Counted from the stretch's first letter, positions 1 to 5,953 are shown. The stretch is DNA of 6,097 nt from Lachnospiraceae bacterium UBA7093 (GCA_002492465.1 DKYT01000002.1:39034-45130); one strand, 5' to 3'. The notes: generated by a model from the letters alone, not told the origin. Translations and numbers: made by a program.

Positions 1-318
1 TGCAGCTGGAGAAGCTATCCGCAGGCGATGCGTTAAATCGCAAATCTAAATATAAACGCTGAAGATAATTTAGCATACGCTGCCTAAGGGCAGCTGTCTG
101 ACCTGAGGCACCTACACTTCAGGAGCCAGGCATCGACTATGTAGGAAACGACGCAGACTAAGCTTTGCATCTGTGGGCGTAATATGAAGCTACTGAACAA
201 GCCGGGGTGTCGGTTTCCTGGCTTGGGAGGGAATGAGGGTTTCCCGAAATAATCGACTATGATAGTAGAAGGACAGGGAATGGGTCTTTGGACGCGGGTT
301 CGACTCCCGCCTATTCCA
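1..318 (+). ncRNA. ssrA: tmRNA (transfer-messenger RNA), 5'-truncated by window edge
   Basis: tmRNA rescues ribosomes stalled on broken mRNAs: its tRNA-like end is charged with alanine and its short internal frame adds a degradation tag to the stalled protein, working with SmpB. Seen directly: a resume-type frame begins with GCA at 40-42 and reads ANLNINAEDNLAYAA, ending at TAA 85-87. A T-arm lies at 294-310 (GCGGG, loop TTCGACT, CCCGC), followed by the acceptor 3' strand CTATTCC at 311-317 and discriminator A318. CCA is not encoded, so it would be added after transcription. The region between 88 and 290 is rich in short complementary segments such as AAGCC/GGCTT and CTAT/ATAG, as expected for the pseudoknots. 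The Ala-Ala C-terminus is the hallmark of tags recognised by ClpXP-type proteases. The 5' acceptor strand and SmpB-binding region lie before position 1. The exact resume codon is inferred from the GCA following TTAAATC, as in E. coli TTAGTC-GCA. Confidence 0.93.
40..87 (+). other. tmRNA tag-peptide reading frame, ANLNINAEDNLAYAA
   Basis: This is the mRNA-like segment inside the tmRNA: 15 sense codons from GCA (40-42) to GCC (82-84), then TAA. It has no start codon because translation resumes on it. The hydrophobic end -LAYAA is the proteolysis signal. It differs from the widespread -ALAA ending by Tyr in place of Leu, a conservative hydrophobic change. The start residue is inferred; a later resume codon would shorten the tag, but the C-terminus is certain given the stop. 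Confidence 0.8.
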
Positions 319-320
319 TA

Positions 321-372
321 AAGAAAAGTTCTTAAAAAGTTCGATTTGTCCAGCTTTTTAAGGACTTTTCTT
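321..372 (+). terminator. 19-bp AT-rich inverted repeat just after tmRNA, probable terminator
   Basis: The left arm 321-339 and right arm 354-372 pair over all 19 positions, with a single U-G wobble (T330 with G363), around a 14-nt loop (340-353). The stem lies two bases after the mature tmRNA end, where the ssrA terminator would be expected. It is unusual in being A/U-rich with no separate T-tract after the stem; the T runs are inside the 3' arm. It may still act as a terminator in either direction, or be a leftover inverted repeat from an insertion at the ssrA 3' end. Confidence 0.6.
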
Positions 373-421
373 ATGCCTAAAAAAAATACTTTATCAGTGT
401 CCTTGGGGACTATATCTTTAT

Positions 422-426
422 GGAGG
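422..426 (+). promoter_or_regulatory. Ribosome binding site that fixes the hydrolase start
   Basis: GGAGG lies 9 nt before ATG 436. Upstream in-frame ATGs at 346 (inside the inverted repeat) and 373-375 have no Shine-Dalgarno sequence and would put non-hydrophobic residues ahead of the membrane anchor, so 436 is preferred. Confidence 0.85.
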
Positions 427-435
427 ATAACCAAA

Positions 436-1434
436 ATGAATCGATACGTGAAAGTTATGGCTGCTGTTTTTGCCATATTTAGTGTTATATCTATTTTAGG
501 AATATCGCTTGCACACGGTATTGTTTTTGGACGTGTGGATTATGAGCAATACGACAGCGAGCATAATTTGCTGTATTCGGATTTAGACAAGACACAATAT
601 CCAAGGGATACTTTGCAAATTCAGTCAGGTGAAAATGTATTAACCGGCTATCTGTATGGTGCGGATAATTCTAATGGACTTATGATCATTAGCCCTGGTC
701 ATGCTGACGCAAACGATATTAAGTTATATGAGATTACATATTTTGTTGATCATAACTGGAAAGTTCTTTGCTATGATTACACTGGCTGTTATAGCAGTCA
801 AGGCGACAATATGATAGGGTATACACAATCGGTACATGATTTGGACGCGGTTCTTACATATATAGAAAACAGCAAGGACTATCAAAATATCCCTGTTGTA
901 TTGTTTGGACATAGTTTAGGCGGATATGCCAGTGCTGCCGTTTTGCAATATGGTCACAATGTAAAAGCTGCCATTATAGCTTCGGGGTTTGATACACCAA
1001 AAGAACAGTGGACATACTCGATAGAACGGTATACAAGTGCTTTTCACTATGTACTTAAACCATTTACAACCATGTTTATATATTTCAAATATGGAAAAGA
1101 AAGAAACCTGTCAGCCGTGGACGGTATCAATTCCGTTGATATTCCCATTCTTGTGATCAGCGGAACAAATGATATTTTTTACGGCGGTGACAGCCCGATT
1201 TACAGAAAACGGAACAACATAACGAACCCAAACTGCATTTTTGAATATAAAACAGAAACCAATCATAATGGACATTATGATTATTTTCTTACAGACGATG
1301 CATTGGAATATCAATCGTTAGTAAAAAATGAAACATTCACGGGGGAGATTGATAAGTACTTATATCGTCAACATGATACTGATTTTATGAAATTTCTAAA
1401 CGACTTTTTATTAGAAGCCATATTACAAAAATAA
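436..1434 (+). CDS. Membrane-anchored alpha/beta hydrolase (332 aa)
   Basis: A serine hydrolase of the alpha/beta fold; the family includes esterases, lipases, peptidases and thioesterases, and the substrate cannot be read from sequence. Residues 7-27 form a single hydrophobic segment after MNRYVK, with no clear cleavage motif, so the catalytic domain is probably anchored and extracytoplasmic. Visible catalytic elements are the nucleophile elbow GHSLGG at 158-163 (Ser160), the likely acid Asp246 in ISGTND after a beta strand, and the likely base His280 in NHNGH (His277 is the alternative). SPGHADAND (86-94) sits where the oxyanion-hole loop is expected. The best match in type is the COG1073-like hydrolases of Firmicutes. 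The gene is AT-rich compared with the two-component genes downstream (22 G/C of 60 bases at 541-600 against 33 of 60 at 4021-4080, spot counts only), which hints at horizontal gain. It may be co-inherited with the XRE gene 97 nt downstream. Confidence 0.85.
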   Translation: MNRYVKVMAAVFAIFSVISILGISLAHGIVFGRVDYEQYDSEHNLLYSDLDKTQYPRDTLQIQSGENVLTGYLYGADNSNGLMIISPGHADANDIKLYEITYFVDHNWKVLCYDYTGCYSSQGDNMIGYTQSVHDLDAVLTYIENSKDYQNIPVVLFGHSLGGYASAAVLQYGHNVKAAIIASGFDTPKEQWTYSIERYTSAFHYVLKPFTTMFIYFKYGKERNLSAVDGINSVDIPILVISGTNDIFYGGDSPIYRKRNNITNPNCIFEYKTETNHNGHYDYFLTDDALEYQSLVKNETFTGEIDKYLYRQHDTDFMKFLNDFLLEAILQK

Positions 1435-1436
1435 TT

Positions 1437-1462
1437 TTGCATTTATGGATGAAAAAATGCAA
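1437..1462 (+). other. Short intergenic hairpin between hydrolase and XRE genes
   Basis: TTGCATTT (1437-1444) pairs perfectly with AAATGCAA (1455-1462) around a 10-nt loop, starting 2 nt after the hydrolase stop codon. No T-tract follows, so it is at best a weak terminator or an mRNA 3'-end stabiliser. The same perfect palindrome could also be an operator for the downstream XRE regulator. Confidence 0.35.
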
Positions 1463-1531
1463 TTCTCAGTCTGTGACCTGTACGTTTTTTGCGGTAAAGG
1501 ATATGATGAATAGCGAAAGGAGGCAAAAACT

Positions 1532-2050
1532 ATGAATCAGCAAAAAGTTGGTCAGTTTTTAAAAACACTGCGTAACGAAAAATCCTTTACACAGGCAGAA
1601 CTTGCCGAAGTATTGGGAGTATCCAACCGGAGCATTTCACGATGGGAAAACGGCATTACCATGCCAGATTTTGACCTGTTGATTGAACTTGCAAAATACT
1701 ATGAGGTAGAGGTTGGTGAAATATTAGATGGAGAAAGGAAGGATAAGAAGATGGATAATCAAACAGAGGAATTATTGTTAAAGGTAGCCGATTATAACAA
1801 TGTTGAACGTGACTTCTTCTCAAAAAGAATGTGTATCATGTTTACGATTGCTCTTGCCGGTATGGTGATTTTTGCAGTAATATATCTCGCAGGTTTTGAA
1901 AGGATACAGCCTTATGCATCAATTGTAAATATTGTGGGCGGCTTTGTGACCGGTACATTATTGACAGGGCTTTTATATGCCAGCCGCTATATTGCCAAAA
2001 TCAAAGCTGCAAAGATGCGGCTGGCAAAGGAATTACGGAGATTGAAGTAA
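1532..2050 (+). CDS. XRE-family transcriptional regulator with two C-terminal membrane segments (172 aa)
   Basis: A DNA-binding regulator of the Cro/C1 (HTH_3) type. The helix-turn-helix domain spans about residues 7-64: the first helices are FLKTLRNEKSFTQAELAEVLG, interrupted here by no gap, and the recognition region is SNRSISRWENG (31-41), ending in the usual LAKYYEVEVGEILDG. After a charged linker (67-95), two hydrophobic segments (about 100-121 and 129-151) are followed by a Lys/Arg-rich tail, so the protein is probably tethered to the membrane with both ends in the cytoplasm. ATG 1532 is supported by AAAGGAGG at 1516-1523 with 8-nt spacing. Such regulators often control their own gene and neighbours, so the adjacent hydrolase is a reasonable target (inference). 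No ligand domain is recognisable. Base composition matches the hydrolase more than the genes after 2100. Confidence 0.88.
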   Translation: MNQQKVGQFLKTLRNEKSFTQAELAEVLGVSNRSISRWENGITMPDFDLLIELAKYYEVEVGEILDGERKDKKMDNQTEELLLKVADYNNVERDFFSKRMCIMFTIALAGMVIFAVIYLAGFERIQPYASIVNIVGGFVTGTLLTGLLYASRYIAKIKAAKMRLAKELRRLK

Positions 2051-2086
2051 GATAGTTAGGCTTCATAATCGCTCTTGATAATGGAA

Positions 2087-2115
2087 TAGACTTTGCATTT
2101 TGGCTGTGATATACT
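2087..2115 (+). promoter_or_regulatory. Candidate extended -10 promoter for the membrane protein gene
   Basis: The -10 hexamer TATACT (2110-2115) is preceded by TG one base upstream (2107-2108), an extended -10. TAGACT (2087-2092) stands as a four-of-six -35 match with 17-bp spacing. Transcription would start near 2122, giving a leader of about 65 nt before the TTG start at 2189. Confidence 0.55.
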
Positions 2116-2172
2116 TTATTGAATGGCGAAGGTTTTGCACCTGTTCCATTTCATAGGAAAGCCATATGAAAC

Positions 2173-2180
2173 AGAAAGGA
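2173..2180 (+). promoter_or_regulatory. Ribosome binding site supporting a TTG start
   Basis: AGAAAGGA sits 8 nt before TTG 2189. It overlaps the in-frame ATG at 2180, leaving that ATG without usable spacing. The farther in-frame ATG at 2123 has no Shine-Dalgarno sequence and falls at the predicted transcription start, so TTG 2189 is the best-supported start. Confidence 0.6.
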
Positions 2181-2188
2181 TGATACCC

Positions 2189-2782
2189 TTGGCTGACAAG
2201 ACAGATTATTATGCAGGCGGATATCGCTTTGCATCCCTGAAGGATGCCGGGCAGGCGCTGCAGGAGCAAAAGAAAGCAGCATATTTTGAGGAGAAGCTGG
2301 TAAATCGAAGTGCTCAGGAGATGCTGGCAGTGTATGATAAAATTTTGGATGAAAAGGTGTTTCAAACGCCTGCAGGGTGGGAATACCTTAAAAAGATGCA
2401 GGAGGATCTGAGGCGTGCAGGCATACGGGAGGAGGCGATCAGACCGATTCCCATGTATGTTACCTTTGTCCACGACCATGAGGATGGAACGCCTGTGAGA
2501 TCCAGAATTAAACCGGCGAAAAAGAAAGATACCGGGAGGGCGCTGCTTAGAACCTCTGTTTTTATCAATCTGTTTCTGGTTGCTCTGGTGATCGCTATGT
2601 TTGTGATTTCCTTAAACAGCAGCAACCCTAATATTTTAAATTATAAGAGCGTTCTGGAAAATCAATACGCTTCCTGGGAGCAGGAGCTTACAAGGCGGGA
2701 AAGGGATGTGCGGCAGAAAGAAGCGCTGCTGGAAAAAAGTGGAGAAATCCAGGAAAGCCAAATGCAGGGAGAGGATCATTAA
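2189..2782 (+). CDS. Unrecognised single-pass membrane protein with C-terminal coiled coil (197 aa)
   Basis: I do not recognise a named family. Counting from the TTG start, residues 1-110 are soluble and charged, with a patterned stretch YDKILDEKVFQTPAGWEYL (49-67) followed by a predicted amphipathic helix to about 82. The segment PIPMYVTFVHDH (86-97) looks like a beta strand. A Lys/Arg-rich patch (104-121) precedes one hydrophobic segment (about 122-142). The positive patch on its N-side predicts a cytoplasmic N-terminus and an external C-terminus. Residues 151-183 are a Glu/Arg/Lys-rich heptad-like helix (ENQYASWEQELTRRERDVRQ), suggesting coiled-coil oligomerisation outside the cell. It has its own promoter and lies 92 nt before the response regulator gene with no clear terminator between, so read-through into that operon is possible. 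A longer product from ATG 2123 (219 aa) or ATG 2180 (200 aa) cannot be excluded. Confidence 0.75.
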   Translation: MADKTDYYAGGYRFASLKDAGQALQEQKKAAYFEEKLVNRSAQEMLAVYDKILDEKVFQTPAGWEYLKKMQEDLRRAGIREEAIRPIPMYVTFVHDHEDGTPVRSRIKPAKKKDTGRALLRTSVFINLFLVALVIAMFVISLNSSNPNILNYKSVLENQYASWEQELTRRERDVRQKEALLEKSGEIQESQMQGEDH

Positions 2783-2801
2783 AAAAATTTTTAGCGTTAT
2801 T

Positions 2802-2833
2802 TTCACAAATTCAACATAATTTTGCAATATACT
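2802..2833 (+). promoter_or_regulatory. Weak candidate promoter before the two-component operon
   Basis: TATACT (2828-2833) is a good -10 match. The best -35 match, TTCACA (2802-2807), is 20 bp away, longer than ideal. The A/T-rich stretch between contains TTCACAAAT followed by TTCAACATA, two imperfect copies about 8 bases apart, which could be a site for an OmpR-type regulator and would suit autoregulation. This is a suggestion from pattern alone. Confidence 0.3.
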
Positions 2834-2874
2834 GAGAATAAATGTAAATCATATGAAATCAAGAGGGCAATTTT

Positions 2875-3564
2875 ATGGATAGAATGAAAATACTTGTGGT
2901 GGATGATGAAGCAAGAATGAGAAAGCTGGTAAAGGATTTCCTGACAAAAAGCGGCTATGAGGTGATAGAAGCTGAGGATGGAAGCCATGCCTTGGATCTT
3001 TTTTATGACCAGAAGGACATTGCTTTGATTATTCTGGATGTGATGATGCCTAAAGTGGACGGCTGGGAGGTCTGCCGTGAGATCAGGCAGTATTCCAAAG
3101 TGCCTATTATCATGCTTACGGCAAAATCTGACGAAAGAGACGAGCTCCAGGGCTTTGGGCTGGGCGTTGACGAATACATTTCCAAGCCTTTCAGTCCCAA
3201 GATTCTGGTGGCAAGGGTAGAGGCAATCCTTCGAAGGGCGGGACAGCTTGACAGGGAGAACATCCTGGAAGCGGGAGGCATTGTGATCGATAAGGCGGCG
3301 CACAATGTGACGATTGACGGAAAACCGGTGGAACTGAGCTATAAAGAATTTGAGCTTCTTACTTATTTCCTGGAGAACAAAGGAATTGCACTGTCCCGGG
3401 AGAAAATTTTAAATAACGTATGGAATTATGATTATTTCGGAGATGCCAGAACCATTGACACTCATGTGAAAAAGCTGCGGAGTAAGATGGGAAAGAAGGG
3501 AGATCTGATCAGAACGATCTGGGGAATGGGCTATAAGTTTGAAACGGAGAATGAAAGCTTATGA
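2875..3564 (+). CDS. OmpR/PhoB-family response regulator (229 aa)
   Basis: The cytoplasmic output partner of the histidine kinase encoded next. The receiver domain (about residues 5-120) has all the standard residues: acidic pair Asp10-Asp11, phosphoacceptor Asp55 in LIILDVMMP, Thr82 in MLTAKS, Tyr101, and Lys104 in SKPF. A winged-helix DNA-binding domain covers about 130-225, with the recognition helix around ARTIDTHVKKLRSK (191-204) and the closing wing GMGYKFE. Length is normal for the family. The ATG at 2875 follows AGAGGG (2862-2867) with 7-nt spacing; an in-frame ATG at 2884 has poorer context. The stop codon overlaps the kinase start (ATGA at 3561-3564), implying translational coupling. 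Target genes are unknown, but self-regulation and control of the downstream lipoprotein are likely (inference). Confidence 0.96.
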   Translation: MDRMKILVVDDEARMRKLVKDFLTKSGYEVIEAEDGSHALDLFYDQKDIALIILDVMMPKVDGWEVCREIRQYSKVPIIMLTAKSDERDELQGFGLGVDEYISKPFSPKILVARVEAILRRAGQLDRENILEAGGIVIDKAAHNVTIDGKPVELSYKEFELLTYFLENKGIALSREKILNNVWNYDYFGDARTIDTHVKKLRSKMGKKGDLIRTIWGMGYKFETENESL

Positions 3565-5030
3565 AATATTCCATTCGAAGACAATTCGCCCTGGTATTTT
3601 GCCTGCTTATGGCGGGAACTATCCTGCTTTGCTGGTTTATCAACAACACCTTTCTGGAAAGGTACTATTTGAACAACAAGCAAAAGGTCATGATGAACGT
3701 TTATTTCGTGGTGAACCAGGCATCTAATGAGGGAACTATCCGGTCGGAGGATTTTGATATTGAGTTCCAGAAGATATGCAGCAAGAATAATATCAGCATT
3801 ATTCTTTTGGACGCGGAAACCAGAACGATTAAAACCTCTATGAATGATTATGAGATTTTGAGCAGGCAGCTGCTGGATTATTTATTCCAAAAGGATTCCT
3901 ATACGAACGGCAAATTGCTGGTGGAGGAAGAAAATTATGAGATGAGGATTAAGCTGGACGAAAGAACCCAGCTTGAATATGTGGATATGTGGGGAGTACT
4001 GGATGGCGGAAATCTTTTTCTGTTCAGAAGTCCTCTGGAGGGCATCAGAGAAAGCGTGGCGCTTGCCAACCGTTTCCTTGCTTATGTGGGAACCGGCGCC
4101 GCAATATTGAGCGCGTTGATTATTCTTCTGGTGTCCCGCAAGATTACAGAGCCTATTATGGAGCTTACAGGAATTTCGGAGCGCATGTGCCATTTGGATT
4201 TTGACGCCAAATATACGGGGAACAGCAAAACGGAAATTGCCCTTTTGGGGCAGAACATCAACGAGCTTTCGGAAACACTGGAAACCACCATCTCGGAACT
4301 GAAAAGCGCAAACAATGAACTCCAAAGAGACATTGAAAAGAAAAATAAGATTGACGAGATGCGGAAGGAGTTTTTGTCGAACGTGTCCCATGAGCTGAAA
4401 ACGCCCATTGCGTTGATACAGGGTTATGCGGAAGGGCTGAAGGAGGGGATTAATGACGACGAGGAAAGCAGAAATTTTTACTGTGAGGTCATTATGGATG
4501 AGGCGTCCAAAATGAATCATATGGTAAAAAAACTGCTCACCCTTAACCAGCTTGAGTTTGGAAACAACACGGTTACAATGGAGCGCTTTGATATCACCGC
4601 TTTGATTACAAATTATCTTCAGACAGCGGAAATACTTTGCAGACAGAAAGAAATCACCCTGCAGATGGAAGCTTATCCGCCGATCCATGTGTGGGCGGAT
4701 GAATTTATGGTAGAGGAAGTTTTCAATAATTATTTCACAAATGCAGTAAATCATGTTGCAGAAAACAGAGTCATTGATGTAAAATTAACCTTGAATGAGG
4801 GTGTGGTTCGGGTGTCTGTTTTCAATACAGGATCGCCCATACCCGAGGAGAGCCTTCCCCTTATATGGGAGAAATTCTATAAAGTGGATAAGGCGAGAAC
4901 CAGGGAATATGGAGGCAGCGGCGTAGGACTTTCCATTGTTAAGGCGATGATGGAGTCCATGAATCAGAGATACGGGGTTATCAACTATGATAACGGAGTC
5001 GCTTTTTGGTTTGAACTGGAAATAAGCTGA
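3561..5030 (+). CDS. Sensor histidine kinase, membrane-bound, HAMP-HisKA-HATPase (489 aa)
   Basis: The sensor that phosphorylates the regulator encoded just upstream. Order of parts: membrane segment 1 (about 9-27); external sensor region of about 140 residues (28-168), of no family I can name; membrane segment 2 (about 172-191); HAMP linker (about 192-245, containing SRKITEPIMELT); a short coiled coil; HisKA dimerisation domain (267-331) with H-box SHELKTP and phospho-accepting His277; and the ATP-binding domain (about 375-488). The latter has an N-box FNNYFTNAVNH (388-398), a G1-like FNTGSPIP (421-428), an F-box WEKFYKVDKAR (436-446) and a G2 GGSGVGLSIVK (451-461). The G1 motif has Asn where the classical motif has Asp; this variant also occurs in other Firmicute kinases, so the enzyme is probably active. 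The start overlaps the regulator stop by 4 nt. The signal is unknown; the extracellular domain and the downstream lipoprotein point to an envelope or external cue. Confidence 0.95.
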   Translation: MKYSIRRQFALVFCLLMAGTILLCWFINNTFLERYYLNNKQKVMMNVYFVVNQASNEGTIRSEDFDIEFQKICSKNNISIILLDAETRTIKTSMNDYEILSRQLLDYLFQKDSYTNGKLLVEEENYEMRIKLDERTQLEYVDMWGVLDGGNLFLFRSPLEGIRESVALANRFLAYVGTGAAILSALIILLVSRKITEPIMELTGISERMCHLDFDAKYTGNSKTEIALLGQNINELSETLETTISELKSANNELQRDIEKKNKIDEMRKEFLSNVSHELKTPIALIQGYAEGLKEGINDDEESRNFYCEVIMDEASKMNHMVKKLLTLNQLEFGNNTVTMERFDITALITNYLQTAEILCRQKEITLQMEAYPPIHVWADEFMVEEVFNNYFTNAVNHVAENRVIDVKLTLNEGVVRVSVFNTGSPIPEESLPLIWEKFYKVDKARTREYGGSGVGLSIVKAMMESMNQRYGVINYDNGVAFWFELEIS

Positions 5031-5035
5031 CGGTC

Positions 5036-5042
5036 GGAGGAG
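5036..5042 (+). promoter_or_regulatory. Ribosome binding site of the lipoprotein gene
   Basis: GGAGGAG starts 6 nt after the kinase stop and lies 10 nt before ATG 5053. The short gap and lack of a terminator or promoter place the lipoprotein gene in the same transcript as the kinase. Confidence 0.8.
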
Positions 5043-5052
5043 TCAATCGGAA

Positions 5053-5793
5053 ATGAAAAAAAGGATAATCGGAAGCGTGCTGATACTTGCATGCGTCATC
5101 ATAATGGCAGGCTGCGGAAATAAAATACCGGAATTAAGCGATCAGCAGCAGGATCTGGTGGTAGAATACGCCTCCAGTGTGCTGCTTAAATATGATGCAA
5201 ACCATGAAAGTAAATTGGTAGAGCTGACGCTGGAGCAGGAAACCCAGGAGGAAACCGGCACGGAAGAGGTTTCCCAGACGCCGGATGGCATGGAAGAAGA
5301 AAAGAAACCGGAGGAAACCGGGGGAAGTTTGGAGGGCGATATGAGCGATGTAACGGTGATCGATCAGACCCAGGCGGCAACCATAGAATCTTTTCTGAAA
5401 CTGGATTCAGTTAAAATCACCTATACGGGTTACGAGACAACTGCCTTTTATCCAGATCAGGGGGATGATCTTTTCTTTGTGATGAATGCTTCAGAGGGAA
5501 ATCAACTGCTGGTATTGAAATTCCTGGCGGAGAACCTTGCAGGGACGGAGACCGGCATTGACATTGCCCAAAAGGAGACCAGATTTAAAATTGTGGTGGA
5601 CGGGCAGGAAAAAAATGCATTGACCACCATGCTGCTTAACGATATGGCGTATTACCAGGGAACCATTGCACCGGGGGAGAGTGCGGAGCTGGTTTTGATC
5701 TGTGAGATACCAACAGGGCAGGAAGGAACCATTTCGTCTTTGGAACTGGTTATGAAAAATGCGGAGGATGCGGTTACCATTCCTTTGAATTGA
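5053..5793 (+). CDS. Secreted lipoprotein with Glu-rich linker and C-terminal beta-rich domain (246 aa)
   Basis: An exported, lipid-anchored surface protein of unknown function. The signal peptide is MKKR, then a hydrophobic stretch (5-19), ending in lipobox MAGC with lipidated Cys21 (Met at -3 is slightly unusual). Residues 29-60 form a helix-prone segment (DLVVEYASSVLLKYDA). Residues 60-98 are low-complexity, rich in Glu, Thr and Gly, a likely flexible spacer. Residues 115-246 alternate short strands (VKITYTGYET, NQLLVLKFLAEN, RFKIVVDGQ, AELVLICEIP, SSLELVMK) in a layout resembling the DUF4352/TRF2-like immunoglobulin-type domains of Firmicute lipoproteins. That resemblance is by eye only. 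As the third gene of the two-component operon, 22 nt after the kinase, it may modulate the kinase sensor domain or be an output of the regulator (inference). The operon ends after it. Confidence 0.88.
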   Translation: MKKRIIGSVLILACVIIMAGCGNKIPELSDQQQDLVVEYASSVLLKYDANHESKLVELTLEQETQEETGTEEVSQTPDGMEEEKKPEETGGSLEGDMSDVTVIDQTQAATIESFLKLDSVKITYTGYETTAFYPDQGDDLFFVMNASEGNQLLVLKFLAENLAGTETGIDIAQKETRFKIVVDGQEKNALTTMLLNDMAYYQGTIAPGESAELVLICEIPTGQEGTISSLELVMKNAEDAVTIPLN

Positions 5794-5822
5794 CGGAATA
5801 CGCCGCTAAAAGAAAATGATAG

Positions 5823-5870
5823 CCAGAGGTAAATCCTGTAGACAGGAGGGGTTACCTCTGGTATTTTTAT
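5823..5870 (+). terminator. Strong intrinsic terminator of the two-component operon
   Basis: CCAGAGGTAA (5823-5832) pairs perfectly with TTACCTCTGG (5852-5861). Inside is a nested CCTG/CAGG stem (5835-5838 with 5843-5846) and a 4-nt loop. The stem is followed by TATTTTTAT, a normal U-tract. It lies 29 nt after the lipoprotein stop and separates this operon from the promoter at 5920. Confidence 0.92.
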
Positions 5871-5888
5871 GTAATTAAAATGGGTTTC

Positions 5889-5953
5889 TATAATTCTACA
5901 AAATTTTTGAATTTTTGTGTTGACATTCTGAAAAAGGAGTGATATAGTATAAT
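5889..5953 (+). promoter_or_regulatory. Near-consensus strong promoter with A/T-rich upstream element
   Basis: A perfect -35 TTGACA (5920-5925) is followed, at exactly 17 bp, by TATAGT (5943-5948). An overlapping perfect TATAAT (5948-5953) sits at 22 bp, too far for the same -35. Upstream, 5889-5919 is made of A and T runs (TACAAAATTTTTGAATTTTT), like the UP elements of ribosomal promoters. Transcription should start about 5955-5960. Such strength suits a stable-RNA operon. Confidence 0.85.

Noticed and set aside
346..435. N-terminal extension of the hydrolase from ATG 346
   Set aside because: The extension begins inside the inverted repeat and lacks a ribosome binding site. The GGAGG at 422-426 clearly serves ATG 436, where a membrane anchor starts.
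84..476. Minus-strand open frame across the tmRNA end and the hydrolase start
   Set aside because: It reads through the tmRNA T-arm and the inverted repeat, and has no ribosome binding site or recognisable protein content.
2083..2089. GGAATAG, complementary to the tmRNA acceptor 3' strand CTATTCC, as a possible att remnant
   Set aside because: Seven bases can match by chance, the orientation is inverted, and no further tmRNA-like sequence surrounds it.
2803..3305. Overlapping minus-strand frames opposite the response regulator
   Set aside because: They are antisense to a fully canonical response regulator and have no family features.
3882..4754. Long open frame of 290 codons on the minus strand inside the kinase gene
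   Set aside because: It lies wholly antisense to a complete, motif-rich histidine kinase. Its translation is Cys/His/Phe-rich, without domains, as expected for a shadow frame.
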